Made by a program: the position numbers and the translations under genes
Notes under the pieces: model-generated
What the model was told of the DNA's origin: nothing
Database searches by the model: none
What the model saw: the letters and a program-made list of their open reading frames with translations, nothing else
In this document: piece by piece, positions 52,165 through 62,557 of the stretch
Layout of the letters: each line of letters opens with the position of its first letter
How positions within the stretch are numbered: the first letter of the stretch is position 1
Assembly: GCF_035830635.1 (NCBI RefSeq)
Contig: NZ_JAYMFI010000015.1
Coordinates: 1 to 64,000 of the forward strand
Direction: 5' to 3'
DNA length: 64,000 nt
Source: Adlercreutzia shanghongiae
GTDB lineage: Bacteria; Actinomycetota; Coriobacteriia; Coriobacteriales; Eggerthellaceae

Positions 52165-53544
52165 TTACGCCTTCGCCTCCAGCTTGGCCTGGGCCTTGGG
52201 GCTCAGGCCGCGCTTGCGGTAGCCGTAGCGGCCCGAGAGCGCGATCATGAACGTGGCGGCCACCAGGCACGTGAGGGCGTCGCCCACGGTCACCGACAGC
52301 CAGATGCCGTCGATGCCGAAGATCATCGGCAGCACGATGACGGCCGCCACCTGGAATACTAGCGTGCGCAGGAACGAGATGAGCGCCGAGACGAGGCCGT
52401 TATTCAGCGCCGTGAAGAACGCCGAGGCGTACATGGCAAATCCCATGAACAAAAAGCACAGCGCGTAGGTGCGGTAGGCCTTGGTGGTCAGCTCCAGCAG
52501 GTCGGCGTCGTAGCTGACGAAGATGGCCGACAAGGGCGCGGCCAGCTCTTGCCCCAGCAGGAACATCACCACGCTGGCCACGCCGATCAGCCCCAGGCTC
52601 TTCCACAGAAGCGACCGCATCTCGGTGTGGTTGCCGGCGCCATACTGGAAGCTCATGAGCGGTGACGTGCCCACGGCATAGCCCATGAACACCGCCGAGA
52701 AAATCATCACCGTGTACATGATGACGCCGTAGGCCGCCACGCCGTCCTCGCCGATGAACCGCAGCAGCTGCCAGTTGTACAGGATGCCCACGAGACTCAT
52801 GGCGATGTTGGTGACCATCTCCGACGAGCCGTTCGCGCAGGCCTTCCCGATGACGGGCCAGCGCAGGTGCGGGCGCACGAAGTACAGGTGGGTGGAGCGC
52901 TTGCGCGCGAAGTACACGAGCGGGATGCCGCCGCCGATGAGCTCGCCGATGTTAGTGGCCAGCGCCGCGCCCACGAGCCCCCAGCCGAACACGCCCACGA
53001 ACAGGAAGTCCAGCAGGATGTTCGCCATGCCGGCCACCACGATGACGAGAAAGCCGTACTTCGGCTTGCCCGCGGTGACGAAGAAGCTCTGGAAGGCGTA
53101 CTGCAGGATGAAGAAGGGCAGCGAGATCATCATCATGCGCCCGTAGAGCGTGGCGTCCTTCGCCATCTGTCCGGTGGCGCCGAGCAGGCCTGCGGTGGGC
53201 TCCATGAAAAACCAGCCGCCTATGGCCAGCACCGAGCCGACCACGAAGGCGAAGATGACGAGCAGCGAGAAATGGCGCCGGGCGCGTCCACGGTTGCCCT
53301 CGCCGAGGGTCTTGGCCACCAGCGCGCTGCCGCCGGTGCCGATCATCATGCCCACCGATGCCAAGATCATGACGGCGGGAAAGATCAGATTCACGGCCGC
53401 GAGCGCCGTCTTGCCGGCGTAGTTCGACACGAAGAAGCCGTCCACGATGGTATAGCACGACGTGAAGATCATCATGGCGATGGTGGGCAGGGTGAAGCGC
53501 AGAAGCGCGCTCGTGGAGAAATGCTTGGACATATCGACTGACAT
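52165..53544 (-). CDS. MATE-family multidrug efflux transporter
   Basis: The 459-residue membrane protein has about twelve helices with the MATE layout (LRFTLPTIAMMIFTSCYTIV, DGFFVSNYAG; GTGGSALVAKTLGEGNRGRA). It is of the MepA-like branch, which exports cationic drugs in exchange for sodium or protons. The start is ATG 53544, with GAAAGG upstream. It lies behind a MarR gene, its likely repressor. Confidence 0.9.
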   Translation of the reverse strand: MSVDMSKHFSTSALLRFTLPTIAMMIFTSCYTIVDGFFVSNYAGKTALAAVNLIFPAVMILASVGMMIGTGGSALVAKTLGEGNRGRARRHFSLLVIFAFVVGSVLAIGGWFFMEPTAGLLGATGQMAKDATLYGRMMMISLPFFILQYAFQSFFVTAGKPKYGFLVIVVAGMANILLDFLFVGVFGWGLVGAALATNIGELIGGGIPLVYFARKRSTHLYFVRPHLRWPVIGKACANGSSEMVTNIAMSLVGILYNWQLLRFIGEDGVAAYGVIMYTVMIFSAVFMGYAVGTSPLMSFQYGAGNHTEMRSLLWKSLGLIGVASVVMFLLGQELAAPLSAIFVSYDADLLELTTKAYRTYALCFLFMGFAMYASAFFTALNNGLVSALISFLRTLVFQVAAVIVLPMIFGIDGIWLSVTVGDALTCLVAATFMIALSGRYGYRKRGLSPKAQAKLEAKA

Positions 53545-53710
53545 GGGAAAACCTTTCGGATGGTACTGATGGTGCTTGAAGGGCTCTGAAGGTCTGCGAG
53601 GTGCGCAGAGGCGCCGGGGCCGGCTGCGTAGGTTGCGCCCCGCGGGCCAGGCGGTCGTGCGGGGCGGGGCGCGAGGCGCAGGACGCTTCGCCCGTTGCCG
53701 CGCGGTGCCG

Positions 53711-54253
53711 CTAGCGGAAGGTGAGGGCCGACAGGCGCGCGTCCAGGGCGTCGATGTAGCGCGCCATGGCCTCGGTGAGCCGGAGCTGCTCCTCGTCGGT
53801 GAAGATGTCCACGGCCTCCTTCTCGGCTTCCAGCACGGCGCGGATGTGCTCCCCGTACTCCTCGCGGCCGCGGTCGGTGAGGTAGGCGCGCATGGTGCGG
53901 GGACTGTCGCCGCGCAAGGTGATGAGGCCCTTGGCTTGCAGGCGCTTCACCGAGGAGTGCACCGTCTGCTTCGAAGAGAACCCGCGCTCGCAGAGCTGCT
54001 TTTGGGTAAGGCCGTCCTCGTCGAGGAGCGCGTACAGGATGTCGAAGGCGCAGTCGGCGAGCCCCATGCGCCAGGCGGTCTGGCGGTACAGCTCGTCGGT
54101 GCGCCGGTAGAAGTCGTCGATGGCGCGGATGGTGTCCATGGTGCGGGCGTGTTTGGCGGCGTCGTTGGCGCCTGCTGGTGCGGTGGCGCATGCGGGTGCG
54201 TCGCTGCGGCAAGGGGCCGGGGCGGTGCGGGCGACGTCTGGCGTGGTGCTCAT
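53711..54253 (-). CDS. MarR-family repressor
   Basis: The 180-residue protein has an N-terminal extension of about 35 residues and then a MarR winged helix (GLTQKQLCERGFSSKQTVHS, SVKRLQAKGLITLRGDSPRT). The start ATG 54253 follows GGGGAACCC; the internal ATG at residue 39 is an alternative start. It is followed on the same strand by the MATE gene (166 bp gap), and two palindromic sites lie upstream of its own start. Confidence 0.87.
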   Translation of the reverse strand: MSTTPDVARTAPAPCRSDAPACATAPAGANDAAKHARTMDTIRAIDDFYRRTDELYRQTAWRMGLADCAFDILYALLDEDGLTQKQLCERGFSSKQTVHSSVKRLQAKGLITLRGDSPRTMRAYLTDRGREEYGEHIRAVLEAEKEAVDIFTDEEQLRLTEAMARYIDALDARLSALTFR

Positions 54254-54270
54254 GGGTTCCCCAAATAATG

Positions 54271-54317
54271 GTCTGATTTCGGACTAACGAGTACGTTAGT
54301 ATAGTCCGAAATCAGAC
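54271..54317 (-). promoter_or_regulatory. double MarR operator
   Basis: GTCTGATTTCGGACTA (54271-54286) is the exact inverse complement of 54302-54317. Each arm is itself a near-palindrome (TAGTC-N8-GACTA type). CTAACG/CGTTAG forms an inner repeat. Two MarR dimers could bind here. Confidence 0.75.
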
Positions 54318-54374
54318 TAACGCAAGGGGTTCACAAGGTTTCCAAGGCTCCGTGACGGGAATTTCCGATTTTGC

Positions 54375-54431
54375 GCAGAGAAATGTGCGATTGTGCGAGT
54401 TTCAGGCTCGCACAATCGCACATTTCTCTGC
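54375..54431. repeat. 25-bp perfect palindrome with 7-nt loop
   Basis: 54375-54399 (GCAGAGAAATGTGCGATTGT plus GCGAG) is the exact inverse complement of 54407-54431. A partial third copy (CTCGCACAATCGCACTTTTT) lies at 54459-54478. The gap 54320-54598 contains no gene. Confidence 0.8.
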
Positions 54432-54598
54432 ACGTAGCCCCGAAAATGGGGGTTTGGACTCGCACAATCGCACTTTTTCTTGCATAAGACTCTCGAAAGA
54501 GGGTTTCGGCTCTCCCAATAATGTGATTTGCCGCAGCGAAGCGGTTTTTTCGCGCGAGAGCATAGCGCATTCTCGCCCGGTGCCTCGCGAAGATGAGC

Positions 54599-54628
54599 GG
54601 AAGGCCCTTCGGACGCGAAGGGCCTTCC
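54599..54628 (-). terminator. terminator of the GntR/ABC operon
   Basis: GGAAGGCCCTTCG (54599-54611) pairs perfectly with CGAAGGGCCTTCC (54616-54628), 30 bp beyond the permease stop on the minus strand. Confidence 0.75.
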
Positions 54629-54658
54629 AGCGAATGGGCGGTTGGAAGCGGGTAGGCG

Positions 54659-55378
54659 CTAGAACGCGCGCTGCTCGTAGAGCTTCACGGCCACGAATGC
54701 GCTTGCGGCGTAGACGGCCAGTGCCCCGGCCACAACGCCCGCGACCAGCGCTGCCACTGCGCCCCACGAGCCATCCGCCAGCCAGGTGTTCAGGTTGGTC
54801 ACCAAATCGAGGGCCGGAATGCTCTCTCCGAACAGCCCGACGCCCACGGCCAAAACGAGCACCACGACAAGTGGCGCGAACCGGGTTGCCTTCGTCATGC
54901 CGAACCGCGCGATGAGCGGAAGCGCCACTGACGCGCCCATCAAGATGACGAGCGCGGCCGCAAGGGCGCTCGCGGCGATGGCGGCCGGCGGGTTCGCGTC
55001 CAGGGCCAGCCCCGCGAGGGGCGCGTCTGGCTGGCCGCCGGCGATGGCGCTGGCAACGGCGGCCACGGCAAGCCCAAGCAAAATGGCCACGACGGTAGTG
55101 GCCAGCACCACCAGAAGCACGCTGGCGTAGCGGCCGAGCACCACCTGACGGCGGCTTACGGGTAGGGTGAGGCGGAAGCGCTCCCAACCGTTCTGCTCGT
55201 CCATGCCGGCGATGGTGAACAGGTACATGAAGGGCACCATGGCCGCAACGGCGGCGATGCCGCCCACGGTGGTGTCCATGGCGTAGCACATCACCAGGCC
55301 CACGAAGACGCAGATGCTGAGCATCTGCAGCAGCATACTGCGGGCGACGAGCAGATCGGAGAGCATCATGGTCTTCAT
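54659..55378 (-). CDS. ABC-2-type permease
   Basis: The 239-residue membrane protein has six hydrophobic helices and the loop ERFRLTLPVSRRQVVLGRY, typical of ABC-2 permeases that work with short-substrate ATPases under GntR (YtrA-type) control. It overlaps the ATPase gene by four bases. The substrate is unknown. Confidence 0.85.
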   Translation of the reverse strand: MKTMMLSDLLVARSMLLQMLSICVFVGLVMCYAMDTTVGGIAAVAAMVPFMYLFTIAGMDEQNGWERFRLTLPVSRRQVVLGRYASVLLVVLATTVVAILLGLAVAAVASAIAGGQPDAPLAGLALDANPPAAIAASALAAALVILMGASVALPLIARFGMTKATRFAPLVVVLVLAVGVGLFGESIPALDLVTNLNTWLADGSWGAVAALVAGVVAGALAVYAASAFVAVKLYEQRAF

Positions 55379-56259
55379 CGGGATTCCCCTTTCAGGGTGA
55401 GGGTCATGTAGTCTTCAATGGTGGCTGCGTCCACGGGGATATCGGGGAAGGCGCGGGCGAAGGCGAAGCGGTCGGGCACGAGCAGGTTGCAGCCGAAGCC
55501 GTGGCGCTCGATGCGGATGGCATCGGCGCTCAGGAAGTCCGCGGCCAGCACCGCTTCCAATTCGGCGGTGCGGCAGCGGGCCACGCCGGCCTCGTCGGTG
55601 ATGGCGTCCTTCGGCAGCGAGAACACCACGCGCCCCGCATCCAGGCAGATCACCTCGTCGGCGATTTTCTCCAGGTCGGAGGTGATATGGGTGGACATGA
55701 AAATGCCGCGCTCTCCCTCGGCCATGAACTCGCGCAGAAGCTCGAGCACGTCCTCGCGGGCGAGCGGGTCCAGCCCCGCCGTGGCCTCGTCCAGGATCAG
55801 CAGCTCGGGGTGGTGGGCCAGGGCGAAGGCCAGTGTGAGCTTCATGCCCATGCCGCGCGACAGCTCGGACACCTTCTTCTTTGGAGCAAGCTCGAAGCGC
55901 TCGGTCAGCGCGGCGAAACGGGCACTGTCCCAGCTGGCGTAGGCGGCGCGCCCGATGGAGCCCACCGCCTTCACCGTGCAGGTGCCGGGGAAGGCGCAGG
56001 TGTCCAGCACCACGCCGATGCGCGCCTTCAATGCGTCCAGCGCGGACGCGCCCGGGCGAACCTCCTCGCCGAACAGGCGCACCGTGCCCGTATCGGCGCC
56101 GATGAGGCCGAGAGCCGCCTTCAGGGTGGTGGTCTTGCCGGCGCCGTTCGAGCCGATGAACCCGACGACGCTGCCCGGCTCCACGGCCAGGTTCACGTCG
56201 GCGAGCATGAACCCGTCGTAGCGCTTGCCCAGGTTGTCTATTTCTATTAAGTTGGTCAT
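55375..56259 (-). CDS. ABC transporter ATPase
   Basis: The 294-residue ATPase has Walker A (GSNGAGKTTTLKAALG), signature ELSRGMGMKLTLAFAL and Walker B (LLILDEATAGLDP). The signature SRGMG in place of SGGQ is typical of the YtrB/CcmA-like branch. It is co-directional with the permease and the upstream GntR gene. Confidence 0.92.
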   Translation of the reverse strand: MTNLIEIDNLGKRYDGFMLADVNLAVEPGSVVGFIGSNGAGKTTTLKAALGLIGADTGTVRLFGEEVRPGASALDALKARIGVVLDTCAFPGTCTVKAVGSIGRAAYASWDSARFAALTERFELAPKKKVSELSRGMGMKLTLAFALAHHPELLILDEATAGLDPLAREDVLELLREFMAEGERGIFMSTHITSDLEKIADEVICLDAGRVVFSLPKDAITDEAGVARCRTAELEAVLAADFLSADAIRIERHGFGCNLLVPDRFAFARAFPDIPVDAATIEDYMTLTLKGESR

Positions 56260-56278
56260 ATTCGTTCCTCACTTGCTC

Positions 56279-56390
56279 TCTTGCCGGGCCTCCCGTGGGA
56301 GCGGGCTTTAGCCCGCCCGCTCGCCCCGGCGTCGTCCCGCTCGCCCGGCATCGTCCCGTAGGGGCGGGCTTCAGTCCGCCCGCTCGGCTT
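56279..56390. repeat. REP-like palindromic repeats
   Basis: The unit GGAGCGGGCTTTAGCCCGCC and a second, GTAGGGGCGGGCTTCAGTCC with GCCCGC, are separated by a short duplicated CGTCCCGCTCGCCCGGC-like stretch. They interrupt the gap between the GntR and ATPase genes. Confidence 0.7.
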
Positions 56391-56439
56391 CCGATTCGCG
56401 AGTAGGTCAAAACCCGTCCCGCGAAAGCTCGCGTACCGG

Positions 56440-56814
56440 CTATTCCTCTTCCAGCAGCACGTCCAGCATGGCGTGCAGGTCGGCGGCTCCAATGCCCGCG
56501 CCGGCCGCCTCGGACACGGCGCGGGCGAGGTGCCCCTCCACCTGGCGCAGGCGCTCCTCGCGGAGAAGCTCCAGGTTGCCGCCGGCCACGAACGACCCCT
56601 TGCCCTGCACCGTGTCGATGAATCCGGCCTCCTCCAGCTCGGCGTAGGCGCGCTTGGTGGTGATAACGCTGATGCGCAGGTCATTCGCCAGGGCGCGGAT
56701 GGAGGGAAGGGGGTCGCCCTCGGCCAGGTCGCCGGCCATGATGGCCGCCTTCACCTGGCGCGCAATCTGCTCGTAGATGGGCTCGCTGCTTCCGTTTGCG
56801 ATGATGATGTCCAA
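56440..56814 (-). CDS. GntR-family (YtrA-type) regulator
   Basis: The 124-residue protein has a GntR winged helix (PIYEQIARQVKAAIMAGDLA, LPSIRALANDLRISVITTKR) and a short helical tail instead of a full ligand domain, as in the YtrA branch. The start is uncertain: TTG 56814 has AAAGAGG upstream and gives the family-typical N-terminus, while GTG 56841 is possible. The YtrA branch represses ABC operons like the one that follows. Confidence 0.82.
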   Translation of the reverse strand: MDIIIANGSSEPIYEQIARQVKAAIMAGDLAEGDPLPSIRALANDLRISVITTKRAYAELEEAGFIDTVQGKGSFVAGGNLELLREERLRQVEGHLARAVSEAAGAGIGAADLHAMLDVLLEEE

Positions 56815-56944
56815 GGTGCCTCTTTCTTGAGGGCGCGCCACCTTGCCGGCCGCCTCGGATGGTTACCCCAAGATGGCCGGCCAGGCGCGCGCTCTGGTCG
56901 GCTTCCGCGGAAAGGGCGTCCCCCGCTCCGTGAAAGCGCGAATA

Positions 56945-56976
56945 GTGTATATACCCTACATGCACAGTATATACAC
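56945..56976 (-). promoter_or_regulatory. GntR operator
   Basis: GTGTATATA (56945-56953) and TATATACAC (56968-56976) form a 9-bp perfect inverted repeat, followed by a further TATACACAC. This resembles the TGTATA-TATACA sites of YtrA-type regulators and lies upstream of the GntR gene. Confidence 0.65.
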
Positions 56977-57010
56977 ACCTATACACACTCGTCAAGCGGA
57001 ATGAGGAAGA

Positions 57011-57637
57011 TTAGCGATTGGAAATGACGAGGCCGGCGATGGTGAGGACGAGGCCAGCGGCGATGGTGGCAGTGAAAGGCTCGCCGAGGATAATGACCGA
57101 AGTGGCGGCTGTGATGGCGGGCACGAGGTAAATATAGGTGCTCGTGGTAACAGGCCCCAGGTGCTTCACGGCGAATCCCCAGGTAGCAAAGCAGGCAGCC
57201 GAGGCGACGAGGCCCAAGAATAAAAGATTGCCGGCATTGACAGGGCTGGCGAGGGCGGAGATGTCGGGAAGCGCGCCGCCGAAGGGGATCATGGGCATCA
57301 TGAACAGCAGGCCCCAGCCGAAAATGCGCTTGGTTGAGGCGAGGGTCTCGTAGCCGGCGCCCGCGATGCGGTCCACCGTGGTAGAGTACGCGGCCCACAC
57401 GCAGGCGGCTCCGAGCGCAAGGCCGCAGCCGATGAGGTTGGACGTCGTATCGGCACCCGCGGAACCCCCGCTGGCGAGGCTCACGACGGCGACGCCGCTC
57501 ATAGCCAGCATGAAACCGAGCGCGAACCGGATGAACAGAATGTGCATCGGCGAGAAATCGACGAGCAGCACCTTGGTGGAAACGAACGTGATGCCCCACG
57601 CGAAAACGGTGAAGGCCGCAAGCAGATGAGCCTTCAT
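57011..57637 (-). pseudogene. DMT (EamA) transporter with internal deletion
   Basis: The 208-residue frame starts like a drug/metabolite transporter (AFTVFAWGITFVSTKVLL, HILFIRFALG) and ends with a complete second EamA repeat (CGLALGAACVWAAYSTTVDR to VLTIAGLVISNR). Between RFALG and FMLAMSGVAVV some 80-90 residues of the first repeat are missing, in frame. Usual members have about 290-300 residues and ten helices; this one would have about seven. It is probably non-functional, although a shortened product could be made. Confidence 0.7.
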
Positions 57638-57818
57638 CGGCGCACCTCGCTCAGGGATTGCTTGTTGTTTCGCGGTTCAGCCATAACGGTCCCATGGTAA
57701 CGCTTTGCGAAGGAGCGTCTTGTCGGAAATTGCAGGGTTCACTTTTGCTCATGGTTGCTCGATGGGGAGGTTTGTGGCACAATACCGCCTTGCGCGACAG
57801 AGGCTCGCGCTTGCACAG

Positions 57819-57893
57819 GGTCGCGTGGCGCAGCGGGAGCGCAGGTGCCTTACAAGCACAAGGTCGGGGGTTCAAATCCCTCCGCGACCACCA
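57819..57893 (+). tRNA. tRNA-Val (UAC anticodon)
   Basis: The acceptor GGTCGCG pairs with CGCGACC. The D stem is GCGC/GCGC, the anticodon loop CTTACAA contains TAC, the T stem is GGGGG/CCCTC with one G-U pair and loop TTCAAAT, and CCA is encoded. The outermost anticodon-stem pair is a G-A mismatch. Confidence 0.93.
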
Positions 57894-57906
57894 TAGTCAT
57901 AACAAG

Positions 57907-57938
57907 AAAAACCCCAGTTCATACGGGGTTTTCTTTTT
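57907..57938 (+). terminator. tRNA terminator
   Basis: AAAAACCCC (57907-57915) pairs with GGGGTTTT (57925-57932), followed by CTTTTT. Confidence 0.85.
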
Positions 57939-58172
57939 GATAATCTGCTATATCTAGCTATATTTTTGGCAGACTTTGGCAGACGAATGCCCAGTGAAGC
58001 GCGCCTGCAGAAATTTCATTTTGTCGCATGAGTGAGAATTGCGGGAGAGCGTCTTGCGTGTTTCCCGTGACGGTCCTGCGGATTGCGGGAGGTGCGAAAC
58101 GGGAAATCCCCGCGTCATTTTTGCGACTCTGCGCTTGCATGATTGCCTTGTATCCGAAAGGCAGGAGATGCA

Positions 58173-58979
58173 ATGGCGATCAACAAGACGAAATGGGGAG
58201 CGGCGGCCTGCGGACTGTGCTGCGCCCTGTGCGTGGCGCTCTATTTGGGCAGTGTGCGCGGAGAAGTGGACGCCGCCCGCGCCGAGGCCCTTGAGCGCTA
58301 CGGGGGCGATCAGATTGAAGTGTGCGTGGCCAAAAGAGATTTGGCGGCCGGCGAGGTTGTGGACGCCTCGTCTTTGGCTACGAAAATGTGGGTAGCAGAC
58401 CTTTTGCCAGATGGAGCGGTGACTGACGCTTCGCAGATTGTCGGGCAGCGCTTGGGATCGAGCATCATCAAGGGAGAGGTCATTTGCGCCCGCCGTATGG
58501 AGGCGAGCGATTCCTCCCTGAGCGTGCCCGAGGGCATGGCGGCCATCAGCGTGCCGGCCCAGGCTATTCAGGCCGTGGGCGGGTCGATAGAGCCCGGCAT
58601 GGAGGTAGACGTGTATGCGACGGGTCCGGTTTCCACGACGAAGCTCGTAAGCGCCGCGCTTGTTTTGGCGTCCAGCGCGACTTCCGAGAGCGGCGCCACG
58701 GTCGATTGGATCACGTTGGCCGTGGCGCCCGAGCGCGTGCAGGAGGTGGTGGCTGCGGCGCAGAATCTCGAGCTGTATTTCGCGCTTCCCGCCGTGAGCG
58801 TCGAGGGCTCGGCGGATGCCAGCGAGGCTACCGCCGGCGAGCAGGGGCAAGAGACGACTGTGGAGGAGGATCAGGCGGTCCAGCAGGACCCTTCAGGTGA
58901 TGCGTCGGCGACGTCCGCGCCAGGCGTCATTGAAGAGCCCGGCCGCACGGCGGGCCCGGGAGAGGCGGTGGCGTCGTGA
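58173..58979 (+). CDS. cpaB: Tad pilus assembly protein CpaB/RcpC
   Basis: The 268-residue protein starts at ATG 58173 behind GCAGGAG. It has one N-terminal membrane helix and then a SAF domain (EVCVAKRDLAAGEVVDASSL) and the RcpC body (GMAAISVPAQAIQAVGGSIE, PGMEVDVYA). The tail is acidic and low-complexity. CpaB is a periplasmic or extracytoplasmic part of the Flp pilus machine. It is the first gene of the operon; the next overlaps it by four bases. Confidence 0.87.
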   Translation: MAINKTKWGAAACGLCCALCVALYLGSVRGEVDAARAEALERYGGDQIEVCVAKRDLAAGEVVDASSLATKMWVADLLPDGAVTDASQIVGQRLGSSIIKGEVICARRMEASDSSLSVPEGMAAISVPAQAIQAVGGSIEPGMEVDVYATGPVSTTKLVSAALVLASSATSESGATVDWITLAVAPERVQEVVAAAQNLELYFALPAVSVEGSADASEATAGEQGQETTVEEDQAVQQDPSGDASATSAPGVIEEPGRTAGPGEAVAS

Positions 58980-60268
58980 CGAACAGGGGATACGTGATGC
59001 TCTGCAGCTGCAATCCCGAGGTGCTGCCGGCAGGCGATGTAACGGGAGGCTTCCCCTCGGCAATAGAAGGGCTTGCGGTGGAAGTGTGCGCCGAGGCGGC
59101 CTCGGTGCGAGAGAGGGCGGCAGACGATGACCTCAAGGCATTGTGGGTGGAATCTTGCGAAGGCATCGAGCCTATCAATCTCGCTGCTGCCTGCAAAAGT
59201 GACCATCCTGCCACAGAGGTGTTTCTCGTGGCCGCAGATCGCACGGGGTCGGTTGTTTCCCGGGCTAACGCGGCGCATCTAGATGGGATCGTTCATCCGT
59301 CAGATTTGTGCGACCGTCTGCGCGAAGCGGCGCTGCGCTTTGCGGGAGATGAGAAATGCGGCCATCGAGAGGAAAGGGCGCCTGCTCTGACCGAGACGCC
59401 ATCCGACAGGGGCGACAAGGCGCGATCGGGCTTTCTTCTGACGGTGGTGAGCGGCAGCGGAGGTGCGGGCAAGAGCACTGTAGCAGTGCTTGCGGCCTTG
59501 GCGGGCGCCCGTCGTGGAGTGAGAGCGGCCCTTCTCGATGCCGACCTACAGTTTGGGGACCTTGGCGATCGGGCGGGATTTTGCCCGGCGCTTTCGATCG
59601 AGGAGGTGGTTGCGAAGCAAGCGGTGCCCGAGGAGGTTGGCGAGGCGCCCCTCGCGCTGCTCAGGGCGCCTCGAGCGTTGGAGCGGTCCGAGGCGATTTC
59701 GGAATCGCTGGGCGCGTTGGTTGAGCTTGTGTGCCAGGCTTTTGATTTTGTTGTCGTGAACACCGGCGGCAGCTGGGGCGAGCAGCATCTTCAGCTGCTC
59801 GAGCGCAGTGCAGCGACCCTCTTTTTGGTTGACCAGCGGGCCTCGTCGGTTCGCGCATGCCGTCACGCGCTCGATTTGTGCCTGCGCTGCGGTATCGCAA
59901 CCAGCTCGTTCCTCCTGGCCGTGAACCGATGCACGCGCCATGCTCCCTTCACGTCCATCGACGTGTCGAGCGCCCTCGACGGGGCGCACGTGGTGGAGCT
60001 TGCCGATGGCGGGCGCGAGGTGGAGGAGCTGCTGGGGTCAGGCTTGGCTCATGATTTAGCGGACGAGGCGAATCCTTTGTACGCGAGCATTGAGAGGATG
60101 CTCGACGAGCTGCTTTTTCTACCTCATCAAGAGGCGGAAGGCGGCGTGCAGGTCTCCCTCGGGCGCATCGGGCTTAAGGCGAGGACAGAGGGCGCGGGCT
60201 CCAAGCGCGCTAAGCGCAAGGGCCGGTTGTCTCGTCGCGACCGCGTTTTGGCCGTCAAAGCTCGCTAG
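58976..60268 (+). CDS. tadZ: Tad pilus localisation ATPase TadZ/CpaE
   Basis: The 430-residue protein starts at GTG 58976, overlapping cpaB. The N-terminal 130 residues form a divergent receiver-like domain. A ParA/MinD-type ATPase follows with a deviant Walker A (SGSGGAGKSTVAVLAALAG) and DADLQFGDLGDRAG. The C-terminus is basic. CpaE/TadZ places the pilus machine in the cell. Confidence 0.88.
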   Translation: MTNRGYVMLCSCNPEVLPAGDVTGGFPSAIEGLAVEVCAEAASVRERAADDDLKALWVESCEGIEPINLAAACKSDHPATEVFLVAADRTGSVVSRANAAHLDGIVHPSDLCDRLREAALRFAGDEKCGHREERAPALTETPSDRGDKARSGFLLTVVSGSGGAGKSTVAVLAALAGARRGVRAALLDADLQFGDLGDRAGFCPALSIEEVVAKQAVPEEVGEAPLALLRAPRALERSEAISESLGALVELVCQAFDFVVVNTGGSWGEQHLQLLERSAATLFLVDQRASSVRACRHALDLCLRCGIATSSFLLAVNRCTRHAPFTSIDVSSALDGAHVVELADGGREVEELLGSGLAHDLADEANPLYASIERMLDELLFLPHQEAEGGVQVSLGRIGLKARTEGAGSKRAKRKGRLSRRDRVLAVKAR

Positions 60269-60279
60269 GGAGGTGCTCT

Positions 60280-61611
<1,332 letters not shown>

Positions 61612-62557
61612 CATCGTCCGGCGGGGCGGGCTATCTCGCCGCGAAGTTCCTAAATGGCAGACGAGTTCGCGCCCGTCGGATTCGGTCCCTGGTCGACAAG
61701 GGCAGTGCGGCTGCGTCCCTTCCTTGGCTCGCGTGGCGCCTTCGCCGCGGCGTCAGGGTTTTTCAACCTGCGGTCGAAGCCCTTATGCGGCGTCCCGCTG
61801 TGCGGCGCTATGCCCTCTGGGCCCAGCTGTCGCTGGAGCAGCGAGGGATAGGAACATCGCCCGATGCGCTGATTTCTCTGGTTCTGGCGGCGCTGGTGAC
61901 CGTCGCGGTGCTCGGTTGTCTCATCGTCGGGTCGCCGGTGTTCGGCGCAGCTGTGGCCGGGTGCGCTCTGGTGGTGCTTTGCGCTGCCGTGAGAAGCGAT
62001 GTGGAGCGCCGCGAGGCGGCCTTGAGAGACGAGATTCCCGATGCCCTGCGCTCCTTGGGCGTGTGCTTCAAGGCGGGTCTGTCTCTCGCGCAAACGCTTC
62101 GACAGACGGCCTCGGAGATGAAAGGGCCGCTCGGCGGTCTTTTTCTCTCGTCGGCTCTTGTGCTCGATGCGGGAGGTACGACCTCCGAGTCGCTCGCATT
62201 GTTCCGCCAGCGGACCGACGTGCCCGAGCTGGCCTTTGTGGCTGTGGCGCTTAACGTGCAGCATCGTAGCGGTGGCAGTCTTTCCGCTGTGCTCGATGCG
62301 GCGCGCCAGTCGGTGGAAAGCGAGATCGAGCTTGCGCGCTCCCTCAAGGTGCAGACGGCCCAGGCCCAGCTCTCGGCCCGCATCGTCACGGCGATGCCCT
62401 TCGTGCTCATCGCCTTGTTCTCGCTGCTAAGCCCCGGCTTCCTCTCGCCGTTTTTCGAGAGCGTGGCGGGCATGGCGCTGCTCGGAGCGGCGCTGCTCAT
62501 GCAGGCCGCCGGCGTGGTCATCGTTCATCGCATGCTCGATGTCGGCGGGAGGCGATC

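Noticed and set aside
57894..58172. Integrated element at the 3' end of the tRNA-Val gene
   Set aside because: No integrase and no second copy of the tRNA 3' end in the window; the Tad operon follows directly.
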